Virus record (IMG/VR): IMGVR_UViG_3300027833_001879
Coordinates: 1 to 56,816 of that record
Length of the DNA: 56,816 nt
Strand: one strand, 5' to 3'
DNA from: a virus
Position numbers and translations under genes: made by a program. The number at the start of each line of letters is the position of its first letter. Positions within the stretch are counted from its first letter, which is position 1. Of the stretch, positions 16,793-25,524 are shown piece by piece. The notes beneath the pieces were generated by a model. That model did no database searches and was not told the origin of the DNA. It saw only the letters and a list, made by a program, of their open reading frames with translations.

Positions 16793-16802
16793 TTTATATA
16801 TC
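16793..16802 (-). promoter_or_regulatory. GATATATAAA late-promoter candidate upstream of tail sheath
   Basis: A one-base variant of the AATATATAAA motif, 32 bases before the sheath ATG, followed by an A-rich leader. It lies in the 59-base gap after the terminase gene. Confidence 0.5.
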
Positions 16803-16819
16803 TACCAAGTATCTACTTT

Positions 16820-18634
16820 TTATACTAAGTCATAGATATCAAAATTTAGATTACCACCTTTGGAATCTTTTTCTAGTATTTCTTCTATTTGATTTTGTAT
16901 AGATGGATCAATCACATCATATATTTCTTCGACAAAATCAGAAAAATCTAAAGTAGTAAAGAATTCAGAACTATTTATACAAGTCATAATTAAATCATCA
17001 TTACCTAATTGGCCTGCATATGACCCATTAGGAAGTTTACCAAACGTAGAAGATTCTTTAACAGTATCTCTATCAAAGATTTGAATTTTATTTTGAGTAA
17101 TGTATTTTTTAAAATTTTGACAAAAAATAGGTTTATTGTCTTTCTTTACTTTAAGACCGAAAGATTTTGTCTTAGCATCAACTCGGTGTTTAAATTTAAC
17201 AACACTTTCTTCATCAAAATCATTTCTCTGTGGAAATACTGTTTCCATTCTTTTTATTAATTCTCCACCAAACATATTCCATTCTATAATAAGTTTTACA
17301 TTTTCAGAATAAAATAAATCAAATGCTAAAATATAAAGTGTTTTTGCAAATTCTTCAATAGTATGCTCATTACTTCTAAATCTTCCAATTTGCCTAATTC
17401 CAAAAAAGTCAACAAAGCTACCTGGTGTTGTTACAGATTTCCAATCACTTTCATCTAGCATCTTTACTTGGAAAATATTAATAACAGAATAATCTCCACC
17501 AGTTCCTTCAGCAATATCTACAGAGAATACCCAGTAATTATAATCTTCTTCTATTTCATCTAAATTAAATCCTGGTTGCCATAGCATACCAGTGTAATTA
17601 ATTTCAGCATCATCAAATTCTGGTATTTCTTTATGTTCAAACTCTACTTGATTCTCTGTAAGCTTTTTTAAACTAGCTGGATTTAATAGTAAAGAAGATC
17701 CTGCTATAAATTGATTTCCATACTGTCTATTAAATGCCTCGTCGCTTCCTAGGTTAGCAACTTCTTGTCGCATCCATGCATCATCACGACCAGGTACATC
17801 CCACCAATCAACTCTAAATGGGGTATACTCACTTAAGCCTTTATCGGCAGCAGTATATATGTCATAAAATTTATTAAAGCCGTTAGGCGTACTAGTTATA
17901 ATTACTTTAGAGTTAGCCGATGCGGATACTGTTGGATATACATTTTCATAAAAAGTATTTACAAAATTTGCAGGTATATGCGCAAACTCATCCATAAATA
18001 ATAAATGAATAGTAAAACCGATTGCTGCTTTCTTGGTTGTTGTCTGACCTATAATTCTACAACCGTTATCAAACTTGGAATTAAAAACATCCCATTTCAG
18101 TGTACCGGGCTTGATAAAGAACGGTAGATGTTCTAATATAGTTTTACCTTTATCAATAATTTCTCTTGTTGTAGCACCCTTATTTGAAAGTATTAGTGAA
18201 TTTTTATCAAAATTAAATACAGAATACCATGCAATAAAAATAGATGAACATATTGTTTTACCAACCTGCCTACTTGCTAAGCATATATTAAATCTTTCAG
18301 CTTGAAATTGCCTTAACATATTTTCTTGGTAAGGTCTTAAATTAATTGTCTGTAAACCTTCATCGGTCATTACAGTACAATAAGTATTAGCAAAATAAAC
18401 AATATCTTTTGCACACTTTTTAATTTCTCTTATCTCTTCATCAGTATAATTAAATACAATATTACCTTTTCTTAAATTAGGATTACCTTCATAAAAAGGT
18501 GTAGACTTTGGTTTATAACCTTCATCAATTGCTAGCATTAATTGTTCAACCTTATGACTAGTCCATGCAAAAGACTCGGCACCTTTCGATATCTTAAATT
18601 CAAATCCTGCTGATTCTGCTTGCGGTTTAGCCAT
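16820..18634 (-). CDS. 17: Terminase large subunit (T4 gp17-like)
   Basis: A 604-residue DNA-packaging motor of the same length as T4 gp17 (610). Walker A is SRQVGKT (residues 121-127), Walker B LLFMDE (211-216), and the coupling motif TSTPNG (248-253). The C-terminal RNase-H-like nuclease starts with VFSVDIAEGTGGDY, whose Asp373 is the first metal ligand, followed later by a VKLIIEWNMFGGEL strand. It pumps DNA into the prohead and cuts the concatemer. Its ATG overlaps the GroES-like gene by 8 bases. Confidence 0.95.
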   Translation of the reverse strand: MAKPQAESAGFEFKISKGAESFAWTSHKVEQLMLAIDEGYKPKSTPFYEGNPNLRKGNIVFNYTDEEIREIKKCAKDIVYFANTYCTVMTDEGLQTINLRPYQENMLRQFQAERFNICLASRQVGKTICSSIFIAWYSVFNFDKNSLILSNKGATTREIIDKGKTILEHLPFFIKPGTLKWDVFNSKFDNGCRIIGQTTTKKAAIGFTIHLLFMDEFAHIPANFVNTFYENVYPTVSASANSKVIITSTPNGFNKFYDIYTAADKGLSEYTPFRVDWWDVPGRDDAWMRQEVANLGSDEAFNRQYGNQFIAGSSLLLNPASLKKLTENQVEFEHKEIPEFDDAEINYTGMLWQPGFNLDEIEEDYNYWVFSVDIAEGTGGDYSVINIFQVKMLDESDWKSVTTPGSFVDFFGIRQIGRFRSNEHTIEEFAKTLYILAFDLFYSENVKLIIEWNMFGGELIKRMETVFPQRNDFDEESVVKFKHRVDAKTKSFGLKVKKDNKPIFCQNFKKYITQNKIQIFDRDTVKESSTFGKLPNGSYAGQLGNDDLIMTCINSSEFFTTLDFSDFVEEIYDVIDPSIQNQIEEILEKDSKGGNLNFDIYDLV

Positions 18635-18893
18635 TATCTTCTGTTAAAATAGCAATAAGATCTGTAATATGAATTAGTTCATGTTCAACATTATCTAATT
18701 TTACCATAGTTCCTTTGCCCATATTTTTTAATACAACATCACCTTCTTTTAAATCTTTATTATTTCCTGGATTAATAATCTTTACTTTACGATTATATTT
18801 TTCATTAGCCATAATAATACCACTGGCGGTTGTTCTCTCTTGTTGCTCAATCTCTTGAACTAACAAATAATTATTTTTCATCTCCATCAACAT
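18627..18893 (-). CDS. GroES-like co-chaperonin (functional analogue of T4 gp31)
   Basis: An 88-residue Cpn10-fold protein. The opening NNYLLVQEIEQQERTTASGI matches the GroES start ([20 protein letters not shown]). KVKIINPGNN ... LKEGDVVLKN corresponds to the GroES strand and 'VGD' turn, and HITDLIAIL to the family's C-terminal ESDILAI. It is nearer to bacterial GroES than to T4 gp31, which suggests capture from a host. The TTAS-GI stretch sits where the mobile loop that docks to GroEL lies. ATGs at 18893, 18887 and 18881 are all possible; the last matches GroES length best. It probably adapts host GroEL to fold the capsid protein. Confidence 0.85.
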   Translation of the reverse strand: MLMEMKNNYLLVQEIEQQERTTASGIIMANEKYNRKVKIINPGNNKDLKEGDVVLKNMGKGTMVKLDNVEHELIHITDLIAILTEDNG

Positions 18894-19476
18894 CTTGTAT
18901 ATCTTCTTCTTTAATTGTGTCTTGTAAAGCTCTCATTAAATCTTTTGTCCCTCGAGATTTAATACCACTTTGTTTATTGGATGAGGATGAACCCTCAGTA
19001 TTATGATAGACATCTACATCGCGTGATATCTTTTTAGCATTTTCCTCAATTGCCACCATATACATTGTTTGACTTTTAATAATATCTAAAAGAGTTCTTT
19101 GTAAATCACTAAGTACTTCAAACATTCTTGGTGACACATCACCTTCATGAATAGTCTCCATTAATAAAGTAATAGCAGTTTCACTATTTTGCATTTGTCT
19201 TATTAGCATAGATAAAGCCGATTCATCTAATTGTGCTTTAGCTCTAATGTATTCATGCTCGGCAATAATCTCCTCGCTTAAATAAAAGGTTAATAAACTA
19301 TTCATTACCTTTTCAGCTTTATTTTTAGCTTTATTTAATTGTAGAGCTTGGCCACTTTCTATTCTTACTGGTTGTAATTCTTCTGAATTTTCACTTAAAC
19401 CTTCTACTTCATCTGGCAAATCATTTAAGAGATCTCCTAAGCTATCACGAAATTTTCCTTTCGACGAGTCTTTCAT
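18871..19476 (-). CDS. 16: Terminase small subunit candidate (T4 gp16-like)
   Basis: A 201-residue, highly charged protein. The acidic N-terminal 45 residues are followed by a long predicted helical/coiled-coil stretch of about 50-150 (KAKNKAEKVMNSLLTFYLSE ... MLIRQMQNSE), then a Ser/Lys/acidic C-terminal tail ending EDIQDVDGDEK. Size, coiled-coil centre and position just before the large terminase (with only the GroES-like gene between) fit the ring-forming gp16 that stimulates gp17. Sequence similarity alone is weak, so the assignment rests on context. Confidence 0.6.
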   Translation of the reverse strand: MKDSSKGKFRDSLGDLLNDLPDEVEGLSENSEELQPVRIESGQALQLNKAKNKAEKVMNSLLTFYLSEEIIAEHEYIRAKAQLDESALSMLIRQMQNSETAITLLMETIHEGDVSPRMFEVLSDLQRTLLDIIKSQTMYMVAIEENAKKISRDVDVYHNTEGSSSSNKQSGIKSRGTKDLMRALQDTIKEEDIQDVDGDEK

Positions 19477-19507
19477 TTTTATCTAAATTTATAATATATA
19501 TTCCAAG

Positions 19508-21493
19508 TTATCTCGGGTTAGTAACTCTTGGTAGCAATAATTCTGGTGAAGCATTATCTAATAATAAAGCTAAGTGAGAATCTTTAACTACATACTGACT
19601 TAATACTAATTCTTGTAATTCTTCTTCAATAGGTTCACTCCATATTCTTATATTAGTTAAATCAGTTGGACATCCTAATAACTTCCAAGTATAATCACTA
19701 GGTACACTAATATTAGGTACCGTTTGCGTATTAGTATATATGCTAGTAAGATCAGCAGACTTATCTGGATTTATTGCACCACTTAATTCTACAGTATTAT
19801 ATAAAAATAATGATAACTGGTTTGCTATGTTATTTAAATTAATTGTTGCAGCATACCATTTACCTTTTGTAAGTACTAGTGAACTTTTAGATAAGTCATA
19901 TTTATAATAAGTATCATTAAGTTTAATTATAAACCAATTTGCAGTATAAGTTAATTGAACAAAACTTAAGTTTGGTACAACATCAGTATCATATGAAATA
20001 AACGTATTACTAACTTCTTTATTAAACTTAGCGGTAGTAGTTATTGTACCATTAATATATGGAGTATCTAATGTAAGAGTATTAGTAGCATAATCAATAG
20101 ATTTAACTTTTTGAATTCCGTTATATGAAGTAGTACCTTTAATAGCAATCCAATCCCCTGCCCTTATTTCAACAGCCTCTCCGAGTGGTAAACCACCAGC
20201 CGGTGCAGTTATCATAGGATACCCTGCATTATTAGTTATTGATGATATTACAACATTTTTGCCTATTGGTGCTTTGGATGTTGGTCTAAACCAGAAAGTA
20301 AATGCTCTATTTTCAGTATCAGCCCATCCGCCATTATATTTATATTTAACGCCTATTCCTCCATTAACTAAAGTTCCTAATGCATAATGATATTTAGAAA
20401 TGATTGTCCACTGATTGTAAACATTCTCTTCCGTAATAGTCATTTTTTTATTTAATGCCCTTCTTACATAATCATTTGCTTGGCTACCTATAGTATTATA
20501 CTCATTAGGCTTTCTAACATCCTTAAATTCATTTTCTCTTTCAACTCTAAACTTATCTTCTACACTTGAAATTAATGCTTCAGTAGAAGCTTCGGCTGCC
20601 AGCCCCTCAACAGTATCTTCATAACCAACATTTGTCCTCTGCTGATATGTAACAAGACTTACTCTCCAATAAGATCCAGTGTACATAAAGTCATCAGCCT
20701 CTGCCATTGCATCAACCTCATACATGCGATTTAAAAATTGTTTAAAATGTAAATAGTCTCTCATCTGTGGTTTAGCACCAATTCCAAAGACTGCTTCAAA
20801 TGCAGATTTTACAATATGAATTTCAAACTGTACAGGAAAATCCATCATTAATGGATTAAATGCAATGTCTCTAGTTGGAAGCTCATTATCAGGTATCATT
20901 ATCTTAACCTCACCAGATTTAATAACATCAAATAATGAATATTCTTTTAGGATAACATCACTACTTCTTTGATCCGCTTTGGTTTTATAATAATCAACAC
21001 AAAATCCAAATAAGTTAGACGCCATTGCTGATAGCTGTGTATACATTTGACCAGCCCTTGATATGTCATATGGGTTCCAGCCACCTTCACAACAATCGAA
21101 CGCTAAGTTTAACGCTCCTGAGCAACCGTCAACACCACCACAATCAATTTGAGGTATTTTACAAATTACACCACCATCTGTTACTATTTCTAATGCGATA
21201 GAATTAAATGTTAAAGTACAATCACCAACTTGTGTATATCTGTATTGAATCCAAAATTTATTTGCAGGATTTAAAACTAATAATTCAAGGTTAGCATCTG
21301 TTAGTTGAACCCAATCAGAATATGTTACACCATCAATACCCCACCTGAAATCTTTATTATAATAACAAGAGGTACTCTCACCTGTTATAGAATCGGTAAA
21401 TCCTAATACTTCGGTTACATTTTCATAAGGTGTCTGTAGACTAACTAATAACTGATCGCCATTAGCATCTGTACTGGATCCTGTTATTGCCAT
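19508..21493 (-). CDS. Virion structural protein, 661 aa (neck-like, with lectin-like C terminus)
   Basis: The N-terminal 100 residues look beta-rich, followed by a Cys-rich patch (ICKIPQIDCGGVDGCSG ... FDCCEGGW). The middle (about 245-300: MRDYLHFKQFLNRMYEVDAM ... YWRVSLVTYQQRTNVG) resembles the T4 gp14 neck-protein pattern GDYIYF...LFEI...FYQLG. The C-terminal 250 residues (INPDKSADLT ... LTNIRIWSEPI) have the LamG/concanavalin-like pattern often found in phage proteins that bind glycans. It is followed by the small terminase, as neck genes are in T4. Assignment as gp14 is tentative; a baseplate or decoration protein is the alternative. Confidence 0.5.
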   Translation of the reverse strand: MAITGSSTDANGDQLLVSLQTPYENVTEVLGFTDSITGESTSCYYNKDFRWGIDGVTYSDWVQLTDANLELLVLNPANKFWIQYRYTQVGDCTLTFNSIALEIVTDGGVICKIPQIDCGGVDGCSGALNLAFDCCEGGWNPYDISRAGQMYTQLSAMASNLFGFCVDYYKTKADQRSSDVILKEYSLFDVIKSGEVKIMIPDNELPTRDIAFNPLMMDFPVQFEIHIVKSAFEAVFGIGAKPQMRDYLHFKQFLNRMYEVDAMAEADDFMYTGSYWRVSLVTYQQRTNVGYEDTVEGLAAEASTEALISSVEDKFRVERENEFKDVRKPNEYNTIGSQANDYVRRALNKKMTITEENVYNQWTIISKYHYALGTLVNGGIGVKYKYNGGWADTENRAFTFWFRPTSKAPIGKNVVISSITNNAGYPMITAPAGGLPLGEAVEIRAGDWIAIKGTTSYNGIQKVKSIDYATNTLTLDTPYINGTITTTAKFNKEVSNTFISYDTDVVPNLSFVQLTYTANWFIIKLNDTYYKYDLSKSSLVLTKGKWYAATINLNNIANQLSLFLYNTVELSGAINPDKSADLTSIYTNTQTVPNISVPSDYTWKLLGCPTDLTNIRIWSEPIEEELQELVLSQYVVKDSHLALLLDNASPELLLPRVTNPR

Positions 21494-21494
21494 G

Positions 21495-21923
21495 TTATGA
21501 ATTTATTTGTTGTTCATATGAACTTTCGGAATTACCTTCCTTTTTAAAAGTTTCTCCAATTATATAAGAACCTACAAATGGTGTTAATGCAGCAAAATAT
21601 GCAGCTGCACCCATAAGATCAGCATTTTTAACAATAACACAAACTCCTATAAGGGTCCATAGTGCAATTGTAATATACATTAGATTTTCTCGTTTACTAT
21701 TTTTTCCTTTTCTAAAAATAGAACTATCACTACTTGGTCTCATGCTTTCACCAAATATGTATGATGCCACGAATCCAGTTAAAGAAATAAAATATCCAGC
21801 TAATTGAGTAAAGTCAGTATCAAAAAATGTAGCAGTAACACCAACAGCAACCCACAAAAAGACTACCAAGTATGTAACGCATTCACGCTTTGATTCACAA
21901 CAACGATTAAGAAATGATTTCAT
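21495..21923 (-). CDS. Membrane protein made of two tandem repeats (four TM segments)
   Basis: About 142 residues from ATG at 21923 (the frame extends to a TTG at 21929). Two similar halves are visible: TYLVVFLWVAVGVTATFF ... GYFISLTGFVASYIFGES and MYITIALWTLIGVCVIV ... YFAALTPFVGSYIIGETF. Each half has two hydrophobic helices and is preceded by (K)RE(C/N). The halves are joined by a Ser/Lys-rich loop. Small paired-TM proteins of phages are often holins, but no charged-tail or dual-start holin signature is clear. It is preceded by an AATATATAAA motif. Confidence 0.7.
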   Translation of the reverse strand: MKSFLNRCCESKRECVTYLVVFLWVAVGVTATFFDTDFTQLAGYFISLTGFVASYIFGESMRPSSDSSIFRKGKNSKRENLMYITIALWTLIGVCVIVKNADLMGAAAYFAALTPFVGSYIIGETFKKEGNSESSYEQQINS

Positions 21924-21939
21924 ATACAAACATTATTTG

Positions 21940-21949
21940 TTTATATATT
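21940..21949 (-). promoter_or_regulatory. AATATATAAA late-promoter candidate upstream of the membrane protein
   Basis: The motif lies 16 bases before the ATG at 21923, in the gap after the 222-aa gene. Same sequence as upstream of other head and tail genes. Confidence 0.55.
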
Positions 21950-21955
21950 CATGTT

Positions 21956-22624
21956 CTAATACGGTGTATAATCTGTCTTAACTAATAATATTGGATCGTC
22001 TTCTTCTATTTTAGGATCAACTGCTGTAATAATATCAAAAGCATCTAAGATTTGTGCTTCTTCCATCTCAGCTAATATGTCAAATAATGTAACTGCTTTA
22101 ATATAAAAATAAGAAGTTCTTTCTAAGTATTTGTTTTTCATTATTCCTACATCCATAAATCTTTTATTGAATATGTCTAATTGCTCCCTGTTTAATATTT
22201 TAGTAAGATCAAAAGTTCCTTCTATTATATTAAAATGAAAACTTACAATTTCTCGACCGTCACCAACTTTTACTAACCTTGAAAATATCTTTTCATTTGA
22301 TATCTTAAATGTAATGGTCTCTAAATTTACAAGCCTATTAATTATAGCTTGCAAAAAGAAAATGGAATTTGGTTTAAAGTTAGGGTTAGGTAATAGATCT
22401 TGGTCAATTACTTTTTTCATTTCCCCTCTTAAAAATGTTGAGGTTTTTATTGCATTTTGGAATTGATCCAATGATACAATAAATTCTGAATCCTTATCAG
22501 ATTCATTTATACATTCTTTTTTTACTTTTGATATGATAAGATTATCAACATAATCATTTTTATATAAAGTAAACGCGATATGCGTAGGTATTTCTAATTC
22601 AAATTGTTTATCAATCAACATCAT
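21956..22624 (-). CDS. Hypothetical protein, 222 aa
   Basis: Not recognised. A mixed alpha/beta, charged protein without membrane segments. Its start overlaps the clamp-loader small-subunit gene by 14 bases, so it is read from the same message and may act in replication or late transcription. Two start ATGs are adjacent (22624 and 22621). Residues 60-130 carry a helical stretch with FFLQAIINRLVNLETITFKI; the C terminus is acidic (IEEDDP). Confidence 0.6.
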   Translation of the reverse strand: MMLIDKQFELEIPTHIAFTLYKNDYVDNLIISKVKKECINESDKDSEFIVSLDQFQNAIKTSTFLRGEMKKVIDQDLLPNPNFKPNSIFFLQAIINRLVNLETITFKISNEKIFSRLVKVGDGREIVSFHFNIIEGTFDLTKILNREQLDIFNKRFMDVGIMKNKYLERTSYFYIKAVTLFDILAEMEEAQILDAFDIITAVDPKIEEDDPILLVKTDYTPY

Positions 22625-23021
22625 TACTCATCTGTTTTTCTAATACTTTTATTGCATTTTTAATTTCAGATGGGTGGTGCTTCATAGCTTCTTTAAAATC
22701 ACGTTCACCTATTTCATTAATCTTTAGATAAAATTCTAAAGCTTTAGATTCAGGAACCCATGGTTTTATTTTCTTAGAGGCTTTGGTTTTAGTATAAATA
22801 AAACCAGGTACTCTATTAAATTTTGATGCAACCATTCTCCATGCTTCTGCTTGTCCTACTGGATCAATCTTTAATGCATTAAACATATTTGCTTGAACAG
22901 GAAATTTAATACTCATAAACCTATTTACCATAAAGGAGTTTTTAGATTTATCATACCCTTTTAATTTTTCCCATTGCGGATCTCGACCAAACAAGACCTT
23001 TATGTAATCAAATAATTTCAT
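22611..23021 (-). CDS. 62: Clamp-loader small subunit (T4 gp62-like)
   Basis: A 136-residue protein. The start MKLFDYIKVLFGRDPQWEKL followed by a (M/I)VNR(F/C)(M/L)S motif and, later, KKIKPWVPE and a helix ending MSND matches the shorter gp62 proteins of marine T4-like phages (T4 gp62 is 187 aa). With gp44 it loads the sliding clamp. Its gene is near that for gp44, separated only by the RNase H-like gene and a 51-residue ORF. An exact TATAAATA lies 11 bases upstream. Confidence 0.75.
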   Translation of the reverse strand: MKLFDYIKVLFGRDPQWEKLKGYDKSKNSFMVNRFMSIKFPVQANMFNALKIDPVGQAEAWRMVASKFNRVPGFIYTKTKASKKIKPWVPESKALEFYLKINEIGERDFKEAMKHHPSEIKNAIKVLEKQMSNDVD

Positions 23022-23031
23022 TACCTTTTAT

Positions 23032-23039
23032 TATTTATA
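23032..23039 (-). promoter_or_regulatory. TATAAATA (exact T4 late-promoter octamer) upstream of gp62 homologue
   Basis: The octamer lies 11 bases before the ATG at 23021, within CGTATAAATAATAAAAGG. In T4 this sequence is recognised by gp55-bound RNA polymerase. The spacing is shorter than at most other candidates here, so function is uncertain. Confidence 0.4.
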
Positions 23040-23068
23040 CGACTTATTAATGTAATTGTTTTCTTTTT

Positions 23069-24304
23069 TTAGAAAATCTTTCCTTTTGTTTTTTTGTTTG
23101 TAATAAAGGACATATTATCAGCATCATCATCAGATTCACCTTTGAAGAAGCTAGCTTTAAATGCAGAGTTATCATCACCATCATATTTAGTACCTTCAAC
23201 TATTTTTTTCATTGTTGATACATTAGGTAATACTAATTCATTTACATTTATTTGAGATTCTACTGATTTGAACATTTCATCTAATATGCCTTCTGGGATA
23301 GTGTGAGAACTAAGAACCATTAAATTAACATTAGATTTAAGATTAGTTATAATCTGCTCTCTACTCATATGTTTAGCTTTCATATGTTTAATGAGTATAT
23401 TAGCTAAATCAGTAATATAACCATCTTCATATAAGTACATATGAGATAAGGTACCATGTTTTAATTTAAATTCATCTATAATAGCAGTAGCCTTGCTTTC
23501 ACTGACACCATACCTTCTGGTTTTTCCATTTGTAGTTGATGTATGCCAATATGCAGGAGGTACATTATCTCCGGAATCACCAGTAAGAACTTTACGAAAA
23601 CGGAATTCTTCTGGATCTACTTCTATTACTGATACCTTTTTCTTTGCAATAATTGATGAAAGTAATTTTTTTGATTGTGCTTCTGGAGAAGCCGATACTT
23701 TTAGTACATCAAATATATCTTTAGAGGAAACCTCATCCTCGGTAGTAAGCCATTCAGAAAAGCCTTGATACGTATACATTTTTTTATGAGCAGGTGAGAA
23801 TAAGATTGTATGAGTGCTATTAGTTTGACTCCTGTTTACTAATTGAACTAAATCTCTATCACCTGTGAACATAATAACCGATTTGTCATTTGCTAATGAT
23901 TCGGTATTCCATGCATACATTAAATCATCACCTTCTGCGCCATTTATTTTAGAATAGATAACACCTTGTTTAATAAGTAGCTGGGTAAACTCTTCAGTAA
24001 CTTTAGAAAAGTTTTTCCAATTAATAGAACTGTCTTGTTTACGATTACCTTTGTATTCTGCATCTGGATAAAAATCTTTTCTCCATGATCTTGAATCTAT
24101 GGTCCATACTACTTTATCGATAAGGCCTTCGAATAGTCGGATTTGATATGCAAAATCCGTAGCTAGCTTTCTCATAAAGACTATTGCATCTTCATCAGTA
24201 GCAAGCATTTCTGTTTTTTTAGATTTTCTAGGTAGAACATAAAGAGTTCTAAAAAGAAAATAATTACCGTCTATTACAAACGTATGCCTTCCTGTTTTTC
24301 TCAT
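23069..24304 (-). CDS. rnh: 5'-3' exonuclease / RNase H of the FEN family (T4 rnh-like)
   Basis: A 411-residue FEN-family nuclease; T4 RNase H is 305. The metal-binding carboxylates appear in order: FVIDGNYF near the N terminus, VVWTIDSRSWRKDFYPDAEYKGNR (arch region), GAEGDDLMYAW, FTGDRDLVQLV, and LTGDSGDNVPPA with the GDxxDN motif before a helix-hairpin-helix-like part. It removes RNA primers from Okazaki fragments. The C-terminal 60 residues are an acidic/Lys extension that could bind the clamp or the single-strand protein. It lies between the two clamp-loader genes. Confidence 0.88.
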   Translation of the reverse strand: MRKTGRHTFVIDGNYFLFRTLYVLPRKSKKTEMLATDEDAIVFMRKLATDFAYQIRLFEGLIDKVVWTIDSRSWRKDFYPDAEYKGNRKQDSSINWKNFSKVTEEFTQLLIKQGVIYSKINGAEGDDLMYAWNTESLANDKSVIMFTGDRDLVQLVNRSQTNSTHTILFSPAHKKMYTYQGFSEWLTTEDEVSSKDIFDVLKVSASPEAQSKKLLSSIIAKKKVSVIEVDPEEFRFRKVLTGDSGDNVPPAYWHTSTTNGKTRRYGVSESKATAIIDEFKLKHGTLSHMYLYEDGYITDLANILIKHMKAKHMSREQIITNLKSNVNLMVLSSHTIPEGILDEMFKSVESQINVNELVLPNVSTMKKIVEGTKYDGDDNSAFKASFFKGESDDDADNMSFITNKKTKGKIF

Positions 24305-24335
24305 ATTAATGTATTTAATATAATAATAACAAATT

Positions 24336-24491
24336 TTAGTTATTATTGAAAGTAGTTTTTAATGTTTTTTCTTCGCAGCATTCTTTATCATAGCCTTTTT
24401 GTCTAAGATTATAATAATGACTAACTGCTGCCCCTAATTGATAATGATTAGGGTACGCTTTAATTAATTTTTCTAAGAATTGTGCTCTCAT
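24336..24491 (-). CDS. Small hypothetical protein, 51 aa, coupled to gp44
   Basis: An ORF from ATG at 24491 to TAA at 24336. The ATG overlaps the gp44 TGA as ATGA. It encodes MRAQFLEKLIKAYPNHYQLG followed by AAVSHYYNLRQKGY and a Cys-Cys pair, mostly helical. The coupling suggests co-expression with the clamp loader. Function unknown; it is too short to be gp62, which is found downstream. Confidence 0.6.
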   Translation of the reverse strand: MRAQFLEKLIKAYPNHYQLGAAVSHYYNLRQKGYDKECCEEKTLKTTFNNN

Positions 24492-25450
24492 ACTCCATTT
24501 AGTATTGATTGCAGTTCATAAATACATGCAAGCATTGATACTGCAGGATCTATTACTTGCTGCCTTTGTGATTGATACTTTGCTACTGTGATAATTATTT
24601 GTGGTATAAATTGAATATATGATTGTCTTTCCTGTTGGACAAACTCTATAAACTCTGCACCTAATGAAGATAAAACATCATCAGATCTATTTGCATAATT
24701 TGATAACATATATTGATAATTTTTTACAGGATCTGTTCCGTCTATAACTAAATCATAAATATCTTTATAAACTGAACTAAATTGTTTTATATCATTTACC
24801 GTTATTGTATCTTTACCTTGTGACTGAAACCCCTGTAGCTGATTAAGCATGTTCCTTAAATCTGGAAATTTTCTTTTTACTAATTCTACAGCTGCATGTT
24901 TATCAATACCAATACTTTCATCTTTACAGATTTTTAGAATCCTCATAATGTAGTGTTTCATTATTTCAGTTTCTTCATCTTTAGAAAAATCAAAATCAAT
25001 CATCTCAAACCTTGACTGAATTGGATCTGGTACTTTATTAATATAATTACATGTTGCTACGAATCTTGCATTAGTTGCAAACTGATCCATTGTAGCTCTT
25101 AATGCTTTAAAGAATTGATCAGATACTCCATCGATCTCATCTAATATAATTACTTTCATTTTTCCTGGCTCATCCATAATAGAACGATTAGCACAGAAAT
25201 CAGTAATTCGGTTTCTTACAACATCTACTGAGGTATCAGTTGATGCATTAATATAAAGATATGGATGTTTAAAATGTTTTACTAAAACTTTAGCAGCAGA
25301 TGTTTTTCCTGTACCTGGGCTGCCGTGTAATAATAAATGTTGGTAAACGCCCTTGCTTAATTTTTCTCCTACTCTCTTAGGAGTTATTAAATCCTCTAAT
25401 GCCTTAGGGCGATATTTTTCTGTAAGTAAAATGTTTTGTATATTGCGCAT
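24488..25450 (-). CDS. 44: Clamp-loader large subunit (T4 gp44-like, RFC family AAA+ ATPase)
   Basis: A 320-residue protein, same size as T4 gp44 (319). LTEKYRPKALEDLI opens the AAA+ domain, Walker A is HGSPGTGKTS (about residues 42-51), Walker B IILDEIDG, sensor 1 ATCNY, and the arginine finger region PDPIQSRF replaces the common SRC motif. It loads the gp45 clamp with gp62. It is preceded by an exact ATATAAAAATAAA motif, and the neighbouring plus-strand gene diverges from it. Confidence 0.94.
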   Translation of the reverse strand: MRNIQNILLTEKYRPKALEDLITPKRVGEKLSKGVYQHLLLHGSPGTGKTSAAKVLVKHFKHPYLYINASTDTSVDVVRNRITDFCANRSIMDEPGKMKVIILDEIDGVSDQFFKALRATMDQFATNARFVATCNYINKVPDPIQSRFEMIDFDFSKDEETEIMKHYIMRILKICKDESIGIDKHAAVELVKRKFPDLRNMLNQLQGFQSQGKDTITVNDIKQFSSVYKDIYDLVIDGTDPVKNYQYMLSNYANRSDDVLSSLGAEFIEFVQQERQSYIQFIPQIIITVAKYQSQRQQVIDPAVSMLACIYELQSILNGV

Positions 25451-25457
25451 GAATTGA

Positions 25458-25470
25458 TTTATTTTTATAT
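25458..25470 (-). promoter_or_regulatory. ATATAAAAATAAA element upstream of clamp loader
   Basis: An exact copy of the replication-gene motif, 7 bases before the gp44 ATG, in the 74-base divergent region shared with the plus-strand DUF115-like gene. Confidence 0.55.
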
Positions 25471-25524
25471 GGTAAAGTAGGAGAGTTGTTTACACTAGAA
25501 TAAATATTAAAATACAAAAAAATA

